Positions 46,431 to 54,759 of a DNA stretch of 64,000 bases are shown here, one piece after another. Location of the stretch: NCBI GenBank assembly GCA_963791885.1, contig CAWBUL010000006.1, positions 2,666,001-2,730,000 of the forward strand, written 5' to 3'. The translations under genes and the position numbers were made by a program. The stretch is from CAVSUZ01 sp963791885 (lineage in GTDB: Bacteria; Pseudomonadota; Alphaproteobacteria; Acetobacterales; Acetobacteraceae). Below the pieces are notes generated by a model. That model was not told the origin of the DNA. It was given only the letters and a program-made list of their open reading frames with translations, and made no database searches. Numbering within the stretch: position 1 is the first letter of the stretch; each line of letters starts with the position of its first letter.

Positions 46431-48381
46431 CTAACCCGCCTGCTTTACGCGCATGTACCACTCCACGAGCCGGCGCACCTGGCGCTCGGTGTAACCGCGC
46501 TCCGTCATCCGCTCAACGAACTCGTCGTGCTTCTTTTCGGTATCGCTATCCTTCTTCGATCCGAAGCTGATCACCGGCAGAAGCTCCTCAACCTGGGAGA
46601 ACATCCGCCGTTCAATCACCTCCCGGATCTTCTCATAGCTCGTCCAGGATGGGTTCCGCCCGTTGTTATTGGCGCGTGCCCTTAGGCTGAACTTCACCAC
46701 CTCGTTCCGGAAATCCTTCGGATTGGCGATCCCCGCGGGCTTTTCAATCTTCGTCAGCTCCTGGTTCAGCAGCTCGCGATTGAGCAACTGCCCCGTGTCG
46801 GGATCTTTGTAGTCCACGTCCTCGATCCAGGCGTCGGCATAGGACACATACCGGTCGAACAGGTTCTGACCGTATTCATGGTATGATTCCAGATAGGCCT
46901 TCTGGATCTCGTTTCCGATGAACTCTGCATAGCGCGGCGCAAGCTCGCCCTTGATGAACTCCAGGTACCGCTTCTCGGTATCAGCAGGAAGCTGTTCGCG
47001 CCGGATCGACTGTTCCAGCACGTACATCAGATGCACCGGATCCGCCGCGATTTCCGTCGTATCGTGGTTGAACGTCGCTGCCAGCACCTTGAACGCGAAC
47101 CGGGTCGAGGCCCCGTCCATACCCTCATCTACCCCCGCGGCGTCCTTGTATTCCTGCAGGCTGCGTGCTCGCGGGTCAGTCTCCTTCAGGCTCTCGCCGT
47201 CATAGACTCGCATCTTGGCGAACAGCGTCGAGTTCTCATGCCGGCGCAGACGCGACAGCACCGAAAAGCGCGCCAGCATCTCCAGCGTCGAAGGAGCGCA
47301 CGATGCTTCCGCGAGCTCGCTGCTGTTCAGCAGTTTTTCGTAGATCTTGATCTCCTCCGTCACGCGCAGGCAGGTACGGAACCTTGATCACGTAGATGCG
47401 GTCGATAAACGCTTCGTTGTTGCGATTGTTCTTGAAGGCTTGCCACTCCGCCTCGTTTGAATGCGCGAGTATGATGCCGGAAAACGGAATCGCCCCGATG
47501 TTTTCGGTGCCGATGTAGTTCCCCTCCTGCGTCGCCGTCAGCAGCGGGTGCAGCATCTTGATCGGCGCCTTGAACATTTCGACGAACTCAAGGATCCCCT
47601 GGTTCGCCCGATTCAAACCGCCTGAGTAGCTGTACGCATCAGGGTCGTTCTGCGCATGCAACTCCAGCTTGCGAATGTCCACCTTCCCCACAAGCGAGGA
47701 GATATCTTGGTTGTTTTCGTCACCGGGCTCGGTCTTCGCAATTGCGATCTGTCGCAACCGCGAGGGTATCAACCGCTTGACCGTGAAGCGGGAGATGTCG
47801 CCCTCGAATTCGTCGAGCCGCTTGACGCACCATGGGCTCATCAACCCGGTCAGCCGGCGCTGAGGAATGCCGTACCGATCCTCCAGCACCGGACCCATCC
47901 GATCCGCATTGAACAGCCCGAGCGGGCTTTCGAACACGGGACTGATCTGATCCCCCGCCTTCAGCACGTAGATCGGGTGAACCTCCATGAGCGCCTTGAT
48001 ACGCTCCGCCAGCGACGACTTCCCGCCGCCGACGGGGCCGAGCAGATACATGATCTGCTTCCGCTCTTCCAAACCCTGAGCGGCATGGCGCAGGAAGCCG
48101 ACGATACGCTCGATCGTCTCCTCCATGCCATAGAATTCGCTGAACGCCGGATAAATCCGGATCGTTCGGTTCATAAAAATCCGGCCGAGCCGAGCGTCTT
48201 TCGCCGTATCGACCATTTCCGGCTCGCCAATGGCCGCCAGCAGCCGCTCCGTCGCGCTGGAGTACAGCATGGCGTCGTCTCGACACGCTTCCAGATACTC
48301 GCGGAGCGACATCTCCAATTCGCGAGTCGCCTCGAACGTCTTCGAATACGTGGTGAAGATGTCATCGACCGTAGTCAGCAT
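46431..48381 (-). pseudogene. prkA: PrkA serine kinase/AAA+ protein, single frameshift
   Basis: Two overlapping frames together encode a full-length PrkA of about 649 residues. The N-terminal AAA+ part shows MYLLGPVGGGKSSLAERIKALM and IILAHSNEAEWQAFKNN; the C-terminal kinase part starts EEIKIYEKLLNSSELAEA and ends in EWYMRVKQAG. The frame breaks near 47370 where the family sequence VPYCLRVTEE is expected: one extra C makes it read VPYLPARDGGD. PrkA is the first gene of the prkA-yeaH-spoVR stress operon. The other two genes are intact, so the frameshift may be a sequencing error or a recent mutation. Confidence 0.88.
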
Positions 48382-48398
48382 CGGTCGCTCCGTTGCAG

Positions 48399-48427
48399 TG
48401 GGGTGTTGCCAAATGGGGTGTTGCCAA
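48399..48427 (-). repeat. Tandem 14-bp repeat in the prkA leader
   Basis: TTGGCAACACCCCA (minus strand) occurs at 48414-48427 and again at 48399-48412, a 15-bp spacing. It lies 18-46 bp before the prkA start codon at 48381. The even spacing could present two regulator contacts on one side of the helix, or it may be replication slippage. Confidence 0.7.
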
Positions 48428-48450
48428 GCGCCCATATGCAAGATGGGCGC
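48428..48450 (-). promoter_or_regulatory. Hairpin in the prkA leader
   Basis: GCGCCCAT (48428-48435) and ATGGGCGC (48443-48450) are perfect 8-bp inverted repeats around a 7-base loop. It directly adjoins the tandem 14-bp repeat, about 50-70 bp upstream of prkA. It could be an operator or an RNA hairpin in the leader. Confidence 0.55.
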
Positions 48451-48664
48451 AAGCGTAGCTGAATCGCCTCGCGTCGCGACAAGTTTTTTTTCTCGTGGCT
48501 GCGGCACCACGAAACAATACGCCTGCCGACGCCCGCGAAGTCATGCCCAGTCCCTGCGCACCAGCCCATGTTACACAAGCCACTAAGGTGCCGGACGTGG
48601 TGGGATTGTGGCAAAAGCCTCGTGCCGGAACAAAGATTTGGTCCCGCGCGCAACCGTGACAGGA

Positions 48665-48742
48665 GGGGGAGGCTCCCGGACCCGTATCCGGGGCTACAAC
48701 CGTGTGCCTGGGTACTCGGCTGTTCCATCAGGCCTCTCCCCC
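48665..48742. ncRNA. Possible structured RNA of unknown type
   Basis: Three nested pairings fit in 78 bases: a closing stem GGGGGAG (48665-48671) with CTCCCCC (48736-48742), an inner hairpin CCCGGA/TCCGGG with a CCCGTA loop, and an inner stem GCCTG/CAGGC. The size and the 7-bp closing stem recall a tRNA, but neither strand gives a T-loop sequence or an anticodon arm. The strand and function are undecided. Confidence 0.3.
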
Positions 48743-48946
48743 GGAACGGCTCCGGTCGGAACAGATTACAAACAAGTGCTTAAGATCGGGTTAACGCCGG
48801 CCTCCATTTGAATGCCGGCCCCTGAACGCCTGCACGGTCCTTGGGCGAACCTTGCTGCAACCCTGAGCATGTTTGCCTCGGTTCCTGCTTCCATCGTCCC
48901 ATGATGGTGGTATCCTCCCTGCCTTCCTCAAGGCTTAGGAGGACCG

Positions 48947-49126
48947 ATGCCCGCCAAGAAAGCGAAGCCGGAAAAGAACGAAAGCCAAGCCCCCGGCAAG
49001 CCAACCAAGCAGTCTCCGACGGAAATCCGCCCTGAGGAGGAGGACGTTCGTCGGCTGCTTCGTACCGCAGCCTGGAGCAGGATGTTCGGGCGTACCAGCG
49101 GGGGCAAAAACCCTTTCGCCAGGTAG
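48947..49126 (+). CDS. Small basic protein of unknown function, 59 residues
   Basis: A short gene with a strong ribosome-binding site, AGGAGGA (48937-48943), just before the ATG. The protein starts with a Lys-rich stretch (MPAKKAKPEKNESQ), continues with a Pro/Glu-rich middle (TEIRPEEEDVRRLLRTAAWS) and ends in the basic tail RMFGRTSGGKNPFAR. It has no membrane segment. The next gene starts 13 bp later in the same direction, so the two may be cotranscribed. It matches no family I recognise. The clear ribosome-binding site supports real translation. Confidence 0.6.
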   Translation: MPAKKAKPEKNESQAPGKPTKQSPTEIRPEEEDVRRLLRTAAWSRMFGRTSGGKNPFAR

Positions 49127-49139
49127 TGCATCGCTCCGG

Positions 49140-49802
49140 ATGCGACTCGCCGTCGTTATCCCCACCTTGAACGCGGCGGGTGTTCTTCCCGCGACGCTCG
49201 CCTCCCTGAATGGTCATCCGCATGAGATCGTAATTGCCGACGGCGGCAGTGCGGACGGAACCGTTCAGATCGCCAACAAGGCGGGTCTTGCCGTCATTCA
49301 TGCGCCGCGCGGGCGAGGGCGCCAGTTCCAGGCCGGTGTAGAGGCGACAACGGCACCGTGGCTGCTCCTTCTCCATGCCGACACCCAGCTGGCTCCCGGC
49401 TGGTATGAGGCGGCCTGCGACCATGCCGCCAGCCTCCAAGACGCCGCGGCCTATTTCCGCTTCGCTCTTCTGACCCATGACCCTCGCGCCCGCTGGCTCG
49501 AATGGTGCGTCGCATGGCGGTGTCGTCTGTTGGCACTCCCCTACGGTGATCAGGCCCTGCTCCTGCCACGCTCCTTGTTGGAGGACGTCGGAGGCATTCG
49601 GCCGTTGCCCCTCATGGAGGACGTCGATTTGGTGCGCCGTATCGGCCGCTATCGGCTTCAGGCGCTGCCAATCTCCGCCCACACCTCCGCCGTAAGGTGG
49701 GAGGAGCAGGGGTGGGGCAGGCGATCGGTGCGGAACTTATTGTGCTTGTCGCTCTGGGCGGTCGGAGTACCGGCATCGCGAATTGCCCGGCTTTACGGTT
49801 GA
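49140..49802 (+). CDS. TIGR04283 family glycosyltransferase (arsenosugar-type)
   Basis: A 220-residue GT2 enzyme. LAVVIPTLNAAGVLPATLASL, EIVIADGGSADGTVQIA, APRGRGRQFQAGVEAT and WLLLLHADTQLAPGWY (DxD-type site) match the family named TIGR04283, whose members are usually paired with a DUF2064-type transferase in arsenosugar or related loci. LMEDVDLVRRIGRY carries the catalytic acidic pair. The next gene starts within its stop codon. The arsenosugar radical-SAM gene arsS is not in the window, so the acceptor may be something else. Confidence 0.85.
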   Translation: MRLAVVIPTLNAAGVLPATLASLNGHPHEIVIADGGSADGTVQIANKAGLAVIHAPRGRGRQFQAGVEATTAPWLLLLHADTQLAPGWYEAACDHAASLQDAAAYFRFALLTHDPRARWLEWCVAWRCRLLALPYGDQALLLPRSLLEDVGGIRPLPLMEDVDLVRRIGRYRLQALPISAHTSAVRWEEQGWGRRSVRNLLCLSLWAVGVPASRIARLYG

Positions 49803-50413
49803 AGAACACCGTTCTCGTCTTCGCCCGCCTTCCGCGTTTGGGCACGGTCAAAAAGCGCTTGGCCGCCGATATTGGCGCCCGCCGCGCGGTACGATTCCAT
49901 CAGGCGACGCTCGTCACGCTTCTTCACTCTCTGGCCCGCGACCGGTCGTTCCGCACCATCCTTGCGTTCTCGCCCGATCGCGGGCGATGGCGCTTACCCA
50001 TCCCAGTTCCGGTGATACGGCAAGGCGCCGGAAATCTGGGCCAGCGTATGGAACGGGCATTTCGGCGATTTCCGAAGGAACGGGTTGCGCTCGTCGGATC
50101 GGATATTCCAGCTTTGCGCGCGCGCCATGTCCGAACGTGTTTCGCTTCTCTTGGATCAGCACAGGCTGTCTTCGGACCGGCAACTGACGGAGGTTATTGG
50201 CTCGTTGCAATGGGACCGCGCCGGCCAGCCCGCCCGTTCGCCGGCGTCCGCTGGTCCACCGGCCACGCGCTCGCCGATACGCTGGCCAACTTCACCAACT
50301 ACCGTGTCCGCTTTCTCGAGGTGTTGCAGGATATAGACACCGCTGCCGATTTCGGGCCTCCGCCTCAGAATCGTCTAATTCTGGTTGCCCACTCACGGTC
50401 TGGTGATCGATAA
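49799..50413 (+). CDS. TIGR04282/DUF2064 family glycosyltransferase
   Basis: A 204-residue DUF2064 protein, a nucleotidyl-sugar-transferase-like fold. VLVFARLPRLGTVKKRLAADIG contains the Pro-x-x-Gly-x-x-Lys-x-R motif, and VALVGSDIPALRARHV and FGPATDGGYWLVAMG are the other family blocks. The partner of the TIGR04283 gene upstream is typically this family. The start is uncertain: the best choice is TTG at 49799, which overlaps the previous stop (TTGA); no ATG or GTG exists near the family N terminus. Confidence 0.8.
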   Translation: MKNTVLVFARLPRLGTVKKRLAADIGARRAVRFHQATLVTLLHSLARDRSFRTILAFSPDRGRWRLPIPVPVIRQGAGNLGQRMERAFRRFPKERVALVGSDIPALRARHVRTCFASLGSAQAVFGPATDGGYWLVAMGPRRPARPFAGVRWSTGHALADTLANFTNYRVRFLEVLQDIDTAADFGPPPQNRLILVAHSRSGDR

Positions 50414-50433
50414 AGGTCGCCGGAGAAGACGTC

Positions 50434-52095
50434 ATGGTGCCGACCGACTGGTGGCGCGGGGCCGTTATTTATCAAATCTACCCCCGCAGCTTTTTCGACA
50501 GCAACGGAGACGGCATCGGCGATCTGCCGGGCATCACCGCCAAGCTCGATTATGTCGCCTCCCTGGGCGTCGATGCGATTTGGCTCTGCCCATTTTTCGC
50601 CTCCCCACAACGAGATTTCGGATACGACGTAACCGACCACACGGCCGTTGACCCGATTTTCGGCACGCTGGAAGACTTCGATGCTCTTCTGGATCGTGCA
50701 CATGCTCTCGGCCTCAAGGTACTGATCGACCAGGTCTGGAGCCACACATCTGACCGCCACCCTTGGTTCCTGCAGAGCCGTTCCGCGGCAGCCAATCCGA
50801 AGACGGATTGGTACGTGTGGGCGGATCCTGCGCCGGACGGCACTCCTCCGAATAATTGGCTCTCAGTCTTCGGCGGTTCCGCGTGGACCTGGGAGCCTCG
50901 GCGTCGGCAGTACTACCTGCATCACTTCCTTTCTCATCAGCCCGCACTCAACCTGCACAACCCAGCGGTGATGGAGGCTCTTCTCGACACTGGAGACTTC
51001 TGGCTTCGGCGTGGCGTGGACGGTTTTCGCCTCGATGCGATCGATTTTCTTCTTCACGACCGCGCCCTCCGGGACAATCCGGCCGCTCCCCAAACCGGAG
51101 AGATGCCGATCAAGCTGTTCGGCTTGCAGCGACACGTCCACGACATGCTGCAGCCCGAGGCACACGGTCTGCTAACCCGAATCCGAGGGTTGATGGATCG
51201 CTATCCGGGCGCCGTCACTTTGGGCGAAGTTTCAAGCCAACCTGGTTCGATCGCCCGGATTTCCGACTACACCGCCGCGGACGAGCGGCTCCATATGGCA
51301 TATAGCCTGCGGCCCCTCCGGGGCACCTTCACGTGGGACAGCCTCCGGTCGCTCCTCCAGGAACATGCGGCGATGTCCCAGACCGGATGGACCTGCTGGT
51401 CCTTCAGTAATCATGATGTGGAACGGGCCATCTCGCGCTGGAACCCGCGCCGCGGCCAGGACGATCCGCCGCAAGACTTCGCCGCTCTCCTTATGGCCCT
51501 TCTGCTTTCGCTCCGCGGCTCAGTCTGTCTCTACCAGGGCGAGGAGCTTGGCTTGCCTGAGGCCGATCTCGAGATCGAGCAGCTCCGCGATCCTTTTGGT
51601 ATCGCATTCTGGCCGGAATTCCGGGGACGCGATGGTAGCCGCACACCAATGCCCTGGGAACCCGATGCCCCCTCGGCCGGCTTCACCGCGGCCGCCGAAT
51701 CATGGTTGCCGATCCCGAAACCGCACCGCGATCGCGCGGTCGGTCGGCTGGAGCATGATCCTCAGGCGCTCCTTCACCTCTACCGGCGATTCCTGACCTG
51801 GCGACGCACCCAGCACGCTCTGCTTTATGGCTCCCTGGAGCCGCTGGACTTGACCGAACCGCTCATCGGCTTCACGCGCACCCACGGGCTAGATCGGATT
51901 TTCGCCCTGTTCAACGTCGGTGACCAACCCATCACCGTGTCTCTCGACCGGTTTGGCCCCTTGAACGTGCTGCCCTCCTCAGGATTTGCAGCCGAGATGC
52001 ACCAGGGGCAGGCCATTCTGCCTTCGTACGGCGTCCTGTTTGCCGCGCTGGATCGGACCCATGTGCCGCGGGACCTGGAGTTCGCCGCGGGATAG
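50434..52095 (+). CDS. GH13 alpha-glucosidase/oligosaccharide hydrolase
   Basis: A 553-residue glycoside hydrolase family 13 enzyme. WWRGAVIYQIYPRSFFDSNGDGIGDLPGI is the N-terminal signature. The catalytic nucleophile is in GVDGFRLDAIDFLLHD, the acid/base Glu in VTLGEVSSQPG, and the transition-state Asp in CWSFSNHDVERAISRW. No signal peptide is seen, so it acts in the cytoplasm on short alpha-glucosides taken up by a transporter. QGEELGLPEADL is the usual C-terminal family motif. It lies 20 bp after the DUF2064 gene. Confidence 0.92.
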   Translation: MVPTDWWRGAVIYQIYPRSFFDSNGDGIGDLPGITAKLDYVASLGVDAIWLCPFFASPQRDFGYDVTDHTAVDPIFGTLEDFDALLDRAHALGLKVLIDQVWSHTSDRHPWFLQSRSAAANPKTDWYVWADPAPDGTPPNNWLSVFGGSAWTWEPRRRQYYLHHFLSHQPALNLHNPAVMEALLDTGDFWLRRGVDGFRLDAIDFLLHDRALRDNPAAPQTGEMPIKLFGLQRHVHDMLQPEAHGLLTRIRGLMDRYPGAVTLGEVSSQPGSIARISDYTAADERLHMAYSLRPLRGTFTWDSLRSLLQEHAAMSQTGWTCWSFSNHDVERAISRWNPRRGQDDPPQDFAALLMALLLSLRGSVCLYQGEELGLPEADLEIEQLRDPFGIAFWPEFRGRDGSRTPMPWEPDAPSAGFTAAAESWLPIPKPHRDRAVGRLEHDPQALLHLYRRFLTWRRTQHALLYGSLEPLDLTEPLIGFTRTHGLDRIFALFNVGDQPITVSLDRFGPLNVLPSSGFAAEMHQGQAILPSYGVLFAALDRTHVPRDLEFAAG

Positions 52096-52107
52096 GCCGA
52101 AACCGCG

Positions 52108-53159
52108 CTACGCGTTCGCCCCGAGCAACTCCGTCCGACTGATCCCTAGCTGGGCCGCTGCCTCCTCGATCTGCTCCCAACTGCGCGCGTCCACTTCGAT
52201 CCCCTGCGCACGCGCCCGTGCCGATTTCCGCTCAGGATCACCAGGCAACAGAACCTCGTCGAACCCGGGCGCCGCCCGCGATGATTGTATATGCGCGCGA
52301 GTCGCCTCGACCGCTGCAACGACCCGCTCCCCGCCCAGCCGCGAAACGTCCACCAGAACAGCAAACAGGCTGTTGAGGATTCCTCCCTCGTAGTGCTCGC
52401 CGGCGCGTTTACCGCCGGCCAGCGCGCCCGCCATGATTTCGCACATCACCGCCAAACCCGAGCCTTTGTGCGCCCCGAAGGTCAGCAGCGAACCCAGGTG
52501 ATCGTCGATGAAACCGGTCGGATCTGTGGTCGGGCGCCCATTCGCATCAATCAGACATCCCTCAGGCACTGGAACACCCTTGTTGCGCGCGATCCGCGCC
52601 TTGCCCGCGGCGATCGTCGTCGTCGCCATATCGAGCAGCATCGGACCATTTGCCCCAGGCACCGCGGTGACGAACGGGTTGGTCCCAAGCCGCGGCTCGC
52701 TGCACCCATACGGTGCCGATATGTCACTGTGATCAGCCACATTCACATACGCAATGAACGCCATTCCGGCCTGCACCGCCTGCTCGCCATACGTGCCAAC
52801 CCGCCCGATATGCGAGCTATTGCGCAATCCCAGCACGCACGCCCCGAGCTCCCGGCCCGTTCAATCCCCCGCCGCACCGCTTCGCCCGTCATCCGCTGGC
52901 CAAAACCGCGGCGAGCGTCCAGCACGAGCAGCGCGGCGAAATCCACCACCGTTTCCAGCGTTTGGTTCGGCACCAGCAGTCCATCTCGCAGCAGCCGCAC
53001 ATAGGCCGGCAGCGTGCCAACGCCGTGGCTGTCGTGACCGGCGAGATTGGCCCGCACCAGATGGTCGGCCACAGCCTCGGTCTCCGCCTCTTCGCTCCCC
53101 ATGCGCCGAACGATCAGGCTGGTGATGGAGCGCAATTGATCGGGGGTGAATGTCGGCAT
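52108..53159 (-). pseudogene. Malate/L-lactate dehydrogenase family protein, frameshifted
   Basis: Two frames give a complete Ldh/MdcH-family NAD(P)-dependent dehydrogenase of about 350 residues. The first has ANLAGHDSHGVGTLPAYVRLL and LDARRGFGQRMTGEAVRRGIERA; the second continues LGLRNSSHIGRVGTYGE with the catalytic His, then MLLDMATTTIAAGKARIARNKG and LTFGAHKGSGLAVMCEIMAG. The break is one missing base near 52852-52858. The start at 53159 follows a GGGAG site. This family reduces 2-oxoacids such as 2,3-diketo-L-gulonate or oxidises ureidoglycolate; the substrate is unknown here. Confidence 0.85.
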
Positions 53160-53198
53160 CTCGTCTCCCAAAAAGCGACAAATTGGCGCAGACCTACT

Positions 53199-53852
53199 CT
53201 ATCCTGCCGTGTAAGTCTTGTTCGTTCCTGCAACTTCCGCGAGAAGTTTGCGCAGCACCGCCGTCGCGAAACTCCCGCGATCGCGGACGACGATCAGAAA
53301 CGCGGTCGGTCCGCCGATCACCTCCTCGCGGTAGTACCGATCCAGCTCCGGCTCTACCTCCAGGATCGGCAACCCGTTGATCGTAATCCCTTGCGCGACC
53401 GCCGCATCCCGCGCCTGCGCAGGGGGCGGTCCGTCATTGTTCGATCCATCCCCCGAAATATCGATCACCCGCCTCTCTGCGGCAGCGGGCGCCGATGCGA
53501 ACAATGCGGCGGAATACCGGATCGCACCGCTGATCGAGGTCCACCCGGAAGTCGGCGCCAGCCCATGCACAATGGCATCGGCAAACTGCAGTGCGCTCGT
53601 TCCATCGGCGATCACCGTCCACGGAACCGCTTGATACTGTCGCTCATAATCGGACCACATCACAAAGGTTACGACGATCCGATGGTGCGCGCCGCTCTGT
53701 ACCGCGCGCACCAGATCCGGCTCCCGGAACGCCTGGGCATAGCCGTTGATTTGCATCGCGAGCCGTTCGTTGCTGATGCTGCCGGAGGTGTCGATTGCCA
53801 GTACCAACGCCAGATCGACCGACGCCAGATCGAGCGCCCCAAGGGCCATCAA
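53199..53852 (-). CDS. DUF1194 protein with VWA-like domain
   Basis: A 217-residue DUF1194 protein. DLALVLAIDTSGSISNERLAMQINGYAQAF is a von Willebrand A beginning with the MIDAS motif DTSGS, and RRVIDISGDGSNNDGPPPAQARD gives the second metal-binding loop. Most family members have a signal peptide; this one has only a short start (MMALGALDLAS), so the true start may be lost or further upstream. It lies 10 bp after the Kdo hydroxylase stop. Its role is unknown. Confidence 0.85.
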   Translation of the reverse strand: MMALGALDLASVDLALVLAIDTSGSISNERLAMQINGYAQAFREPDLVRAVQSGAHHRIVVTFVMWSDYERQYQAVPWTVIADGTSALQFADAIVHGLAPTSGWTSISGAIRYSAALFASAPAAAERRVIDISGDGSNNDGPPPAQARDAAVAQGITINGLPILEVEPELDRYYREEVIGGPTAFLIVVRDRGSFATAVLRKLLAEVAGTNKTYTAG

Positions 53853-53862
53853 AGGCGCGCCA

Positions 53863-54759
53863 TCACACCAGCGATCGACCGCTTAGGCGCTCCAACACCC
53901 GTACGGGTGCCTGGGAAGGCTCAGCCATGGCATGGACGGGCAGATGAAACGTCTGCTCCAGAGCGCAATGTCCGGAAAGCGCGGCATGCAGAACCTGGTC
54001 GGTGAAGCACATCCAGCTCGTGCCGGGCGGAAAGGACACCGCCGCTTTCCGGCACGACGCCTGATACCCCTCGTCCTGTTTTCCCGTGTCATGCAGCCGC
54101 AGCATAATCTCGTCGTAGGTGGATCGCCGGCCTTTCGTCAGACCAAACCGAGCCAACACCCAGGCTTCACCCGGCACACTGCGCCGCAAGCGTGGCAGAA
54201 AAGCCTCCGCAAATTGCGGGAATGGTTCCCCCACATGCCAGCAGCGCACGCTCCCGTCCGGAGCGATGTTGGAGAAGACCCGGAGGATTCGGTCGCCGCG
54301 CATCGGGCGTGTGGGAAAGGCATCGACGTGCAGCCTGCGGTCGTCATGCCGCGGCGAATAGGCCCGGCCGCTAATCTCGACCGGTCGAAAGCTCGTTCGC
54401 GCGCGCTGCAACTCGCCCGCATAGTGTGGGATCAGCCCGCTCACCAGAGACGTCGCAGCGTCTCCGAAGCGCTCAATCATGGCCCCGAGGGCCGCAGCAT
54501 CCTCCGGTGACATGGCGGCGTTGGAGAGTTTGCCCGTGATGGGGTCCAGGCTGATGTTCTTCCGCTCGCCTCCGGCGGCCTCGGGGCGCAGATATCTCTC
54601 TTCCGATGCCGTCACCGCGAACGGCAGATCCGGAAGGAACACCACCTTCCCAGATTCGAGCGCGGCCACTGCCCGCTGCCGATCCTCCGCGCTGAACGGT
54701 CCTTCCCACCGTGTGATCCGCAATTCCTCGATGACGGAGGACGGAGGGATCTCATTCAT
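53863..54759 (-). CDS. kdoO: Kdo hydroxylase (KdoO), Fe(II)/2-oxoglutarate dioxygenase
   Basis: A 298-residue homologue of KdoO, which converts the terminal Kdo of LPS to Ko (D-glycero-D-talo-oct-2-ulosonic acid) using oxygen, ferrous iron and 2-oxoglutarate. Family blocks are GGERKNISLDPITGKL, LQRARTSFRPVEISGRAYSPRHDDRRLHVDAFPTRP with the H-x-D iron ligands, and LRVFSNIAPDGSVRCWHVGEPF; the distal His is in QVLHAALSGHCALEQTFHLP. It overlaps the phosphatase gene by 8 bp. Ko is a known component of Acetobacteraceae LPS, which fits the host guess. Confidence 0.88.
   Translation of the reverse strand: MNEIPPSSVIEELRITRWEGPFSAEDRQRAVAALESGKVVFLPDLPFAVTASEERYLRPEAAGGERKNISLDPITGKLSNAAMSPEDAAALGAMIERFGDAATSLVSGLIPHYAGELQRARTSFRPVEISGRAYSPRHDDRRLHVDAFPTRPMRGDRILRVFSNIAPDGSVRCWHVGEPFPQFAEAFLPRLRRSVPGEAWVLARFGLTKGRRSTYDEIMLRLHDTGKQDEGYQASCRKAAVSFPPGTSWMCFTDQVLHAALSGHCALEQTFHLPVHAMAEPSQAPVRVLERLSGRSLV

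Larger units (their letters stand above)
48382..48946. other. 565-bp non-coding stretch between prkA and a small gene
   Basis: No supported gene is seen here. The prkA-proximal side contains a tandem repeat (48399-48427) and a hairpin (48428-48450). A T8 run lies at 48484-48491. A 78-base segment with nested stems lies at 48665-48742. The rest has no recognisable feature. It probably carries the promoters of the leftward prkA operon and of the rightward small gene. Confidence 0.5.

Noticed and set aside
48399..48427. Sigma-54 promoter in the TTGGCA repeats
   Set aside because: The GG and GC pairs are 12 or 14 bases apart, not the required 10.
48484..48512. T-run next to a hairpin as a rho-independent terminator
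   Set aside because: The T-run precedes the hairpin on the plus strand and becomes an A-run on the minus strand, so neither strand gives a stem followed by U residues.
48665..48742. tRNA gene
   Set aside because: The 7-bp closing stem and length fit, but no TTC-type T-loop, D-arm or anticodon arm is present on either strand.
48870..48960. Signal recognition particle RNA on the minus strand
   Set aside because: A GGAAGCAG-like motif is present, but the surrounding conserved stem of SRP RNA is not.
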